Shown one piece after another: positions 43,616-45,433 of a stretch of 45,433 nt of DNA. Each line of letters opens with the position of its first letter. The first letter of the stretch is position 1. The position numbers and the translations under genes were made by a program. The stretch is from the NCBI GenBank assembly GCA_029861425.1, contig JAOTZH010000005.1, positions 1-45,433 on the forward strand, given 5' to 3'. The DNA is from Gemmatimonadota bacterium (GTDB lineage: Bacteria; Gemmatimonadota; Gemmatimonadetes; Palauibacterales; Palauibacteraceae). The notes beneath the pieces were generated by a model. The model was given only the letters and a program-made list of their open reading frames with translations. It did not search any database and was not told the DNA's origin.

Positions 43616-45361
43616 ATGGCAAATCCCAATCCCCTGAGAGACCCGCACCTTCGTCGGGCCCTGGCGTACGTCCGACCCTACGCGGGCGCGCTCGTCCCCG
43701 TCGTCCTGCTCTCGCTGGTCGGGACGGCGCTTTCGCTCATTCTGCCCTATCTGTCGAAGTCGATCGTCGACGATGCGATCCTGGCCGGGGACTTCGGGGC
43801 GCTGCTTCGAATCATCGGGCTATTCGTCCTGATCACGGCTCTGAGCTTCGGCGCGAACGTGGCGAGCGGGATGCGCTACACGAAGGTCTCCGCGGACATC
43901 CTGTTCGACATGCGGCTCGCCCTGTACCGACACCTGCAGAGGCTCTCTCCGCGCTTTTACGCCGGCCGGCCGCTCGGAGACATCGTCTCGCGGATCAACA
44001 ACGACATCGGCGAGATCCAGCGGGTGACGGCCGAGACCGCGCTTGCCTGGTTCGGGAACGTGCTGTTCCTGGTCGGGACCGTCGTGATGCTCGTCATCCT
44101 CGATTGGCGGCTCTTTCTCGTCGGCCTGCTGGCGCTTCCGCCCAGCCTGTGGGCGCTGGTCAGATACCGTCGGCAGCTCGAGAACCGCGTCCGCGATCTG
44201 CGGGAGCGCAGTGCCGACATAGGCACGTTTCTGATCGAGACCCTCCAGGGCATGAAGCTCGTCGTGGGCTCGAACGCGCAGGAGCGGGAGGTCGAGAGGT
44301 TCAGCGAACGAAACGACCGATTCGTGCGGGCGCTCCTCTCGATGCGCTGGTTCACCTATCTGGCCGGCGGACTGCCGGGGCTGCTCTTGCAGGCGGGGAC
44401 GGCGGCAGTCTTCCTGTTCGGCGGCTACCAGGTGATCCAGGGGCAGATGACGCTCGGGACGTTCGTGGCGTTCATGGCGTATCAGATGCGGCTGATGTCA
44501 CCCGTGCAGGCGCTGATGGGGCTGTACGCGAACCTGGCGAGCGCCCGGGCGTCGCTGGTCCGGGTCCACGAGCTACTCGACACACCACCGGAGGTGGTCG
44601 AGACGGCGGAGCCGCTGCGGCTCGGGGGAGCCGAGGGAATACTCGCGCTCGAGGACGTGCGATTCGGATTCGGACGCGGCGGCGCGGTGCTCGACGGCGT
44701 GTCGCTGACGATCCCCGCCGGCCAGGTGATCGCCGTCGTCGGGGCAAGCGGGAGCGGCAAGTCGACGATCGCCGATCTGCTGGTCCGCCAGCTCGACCCC
44801 GACGAGGGGATGGTCTCGCTCGACGGTCACGACCTTCGCCGCGTCTCGCTGTCGGACCTCCGGCGGCTGGTCGCGGTCGTCGATCAGGCGCCGTTCGTCT
44901 TCTACACCACGATCGGCGAAAACGTACGATACGCCCGCCCGGACGCGGACGACACGACGGTCGCCGCGGCCGTCTCCGCCGCCGCGCTCGACTCACTGGT
45001 GGACCGGCTCCCGAAGGGACTCGACACGACCGTCGGCGAGCGCGGCCAGCAGCTCTCGGCCGGTGAGCGTCAGCGGGTTGCCGTCGCCCGCGCGTTTCTG
45101 GCAGACCCGGCGGTGCTCGTCCTCGACGAGGCGACGGGGGCCCTCGATCCCGCCTCGGAGGGCGAGCTGCTCGCGGGATTCGAGCGGCTGATGCGCGGTC
45201 GAACCACGGTCTTGATCACCCACCGGCTCGACCTCGCCCGCCGGGCCGATCGCGTGGTGGTCATCCGCGACGGCCGGATCGCCCAGGATGGACCTCCCGA
45301 AGAACTCGGCGCGAAGCCCGGCGCGTTCCGCGACCTGTTCGCATCCGCGGGGTCGGCATGA
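43616..45361 (+). CDS. qhpF: QhpF, ABC exporter (fused permease and ATPase)
   Basis: A 581-aa protein: six membrane helices in residues 15-310, then an ATPase with Walker A GASGSGKST, signature LSAGERQRVAVARA, Walker B AVLVLDEATGALDP and the H-loop LITHRLDLA. This is the MsbA/peptide-exporter layout. In QHNDH systems QhpF is thought to export the matured gamma subunit, which lacks a standard signal peptide, into the periplasm. ATG 43616 (or GTG 43613 directly before it) lacks a clear ribosome site. Its TGA is at 45359-45361; an AGGAGG beginning at 45361 serves the next gene. Confidence 0.9.
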   Translation: MANPNPLRDPHLRRALAYVRPYAGALVPVVLLSLVGTALSLILPYLSKSIVDDAILAGDFGALLRIIGLFVLITALSFGANVASGMRYTKVSADILFDMRLALYRHLQRLSPRFYAGRPLGDIVSRINNDIGEIQRVTAETALAWFGNVLFLVGTVVMLVILDWRLFLVGLLALPPSLWALVRYRRQLENRVRDLRERSADIGTFLIETLQGMKLVVGSNAQEREVERFSERNDRFVRALLSMRWFTYLAGGLPGLLLQAGTAAVFLFGGYQVIQGQMTLGTFVAFMAYQMRLMSPVQALMGLYANLASARASLVRVHELLDTPPEVVETAEPLRLGGAEGILALEDVRFGFGRGGAVLDGVSLTIPAGQVIAVVGASGSGKSTIADLLVRQLDPDEGMVSLDGHDLRRVSLSDLRRLVAVVDQAPFVFYTTIGENVRYARPDADDTTVAAAVSAAALDSLVDRLPKGLDTTVGERGQQLSAGERQRVAVARAFLADPAVLVLDEATGALDPASEGELLAGFERLMRGRTTVLITHRLDLARRADRVVVIRDGRIAQDGPPEELGAKPGAFRDLFASAGSA

Positions 45362-45377
45362 GGAGGTCGAGGCCGAC

Positions 45378-45433
45378 GTGCGCCTGATTCCCATCGACCA
45401 CCCGGCGCTGCGTGAGCGCACCGGAAAGGGAGT
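45378..45433 (+). CDS. qhpE: Probable QhpE, subtilisin-like protease, N-terminal fragment
   Basis: Only the first 19 codons lie in the window. GTG 45378 follows an AGGAGG (45361-45366) by 11 bases. The translation VRLIPIDHPALRERTGKGV ends with the TGKGV stretch that precedes the catalytic Asp strand in subtilisins. By position after qhpF it would be QhpE, which cleaves the QhpC leader in the cytosol. The fragment is too short to be sure, and no catalytic residue is in view. Confidence 0.55.
   Translation, partial: MRLIPIDHPALRERTGKG

Noticed and set aside
1-45433. CRISPR array, insertion sequence, toxin-antitoxin or defence island
   Set aside because: I saw no regularly spaced repeats, transposase, terminal inverted repeats with target duplication, or nuclease/toxin pairs in any frame.

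Overview
The window is dense, high-GC bacterial chromosome with gaps mostly under 250 bp. GTG starts are frequent, and rarer TTG and probable CTG starts also occur. I see no tRNA, rRNA, CRISPR array, insertion sequence or phage module. The repertoire (an S9 dipeptidyl-peptidase, BNR/sortilin-like propeller, peptidase-propeller-barrel outer-membrane protein, GldA/GldFG/DUF4340 ABC module, TonB-plug proteins, many lipoproteins) suggests a Gram-negative, respiring, protein-scavenging organism. Gemmatimonadota or a relative is the best guess, but this is inference from gene content.

Region by region. 1-2551 (-): a secreted dipeptidyl-peptidase followed by the start of a lipoprotein. 2692-6407 (+): a catabolic operon of MFS transporter, Gfo/Idh/MocA oxidoreductase and TIM-barrel isomerase. 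6442-8514 (-): a GT-C type membrane glycosyltransferase. 8695-12883 (+): three translationally coupled genes for a Gld-type ABC system. 12899-14858 (-): fumarase and a DUF192 lipoprotein. 15015-18538 (+): an unknown protein, a Fur-family regulator, pyrE, proline dehydrogenase and an NfuA-type Fe-S carrier. 18548-23138 (-): a YvlD/holin-like membrane protein, a very large protease/propeller/barrel protein and RlpA. 23130-24422 (+): type II NADH dehydrogenase, whose start overlaps that of rlpA. 24419-25771 (-): a PhoX-like Tat protein. 25856-27205 (+): a structured leader, a plug-only TonB-receptor-like protein and a lipoprotein. 27232-32644 (-): an operon of LACTB-like serine hydrolase, BNR propeller and CopD. 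32804-34697: a TonB-like anchored Gly-rich protein facing a Gly/Tyr-rich lipoprotein and a VOC-domain lipoprotein. 34789-36828 (-): a cobalamin-binding radical SAM enzyme.

The most interesting part is 36948-45433 (+), a quinohemoprotein amine dehydrogenase (QHNDH) locus that runs off the right edge. Its order is a 109-aa unknown protein, qhpG (flavin monooxygenase), qhpA (diheme alpha subunit), qhpD (radical SAM/SPASM), qhpC (gamma subunit, precursor of the cysteine tryptophylquinone cofactor), qhpB (beta-propeller), qhpF (ABC exporter) and the first 19 codons of a probable qhpE subtilisin-like protease. Every residue that forms the CTQ cofactor and the three Cys-to-acid thioether bridges in the crystallised proteobacterial enzymes is present in this QhpC with identical spacing. 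From known qhp biology, QhpD makes the thioethers, QhpG hydroxylates the tryptophan, QhpE removes the leader and QhpF exports the product to meet the alpha and beta subunits in the periplasm. The 109-aa gene, whose stop abuts the qhpG start, and the divergent B12 radical SAM gene are not part of the qhp set I know and are the main candidates for something new.
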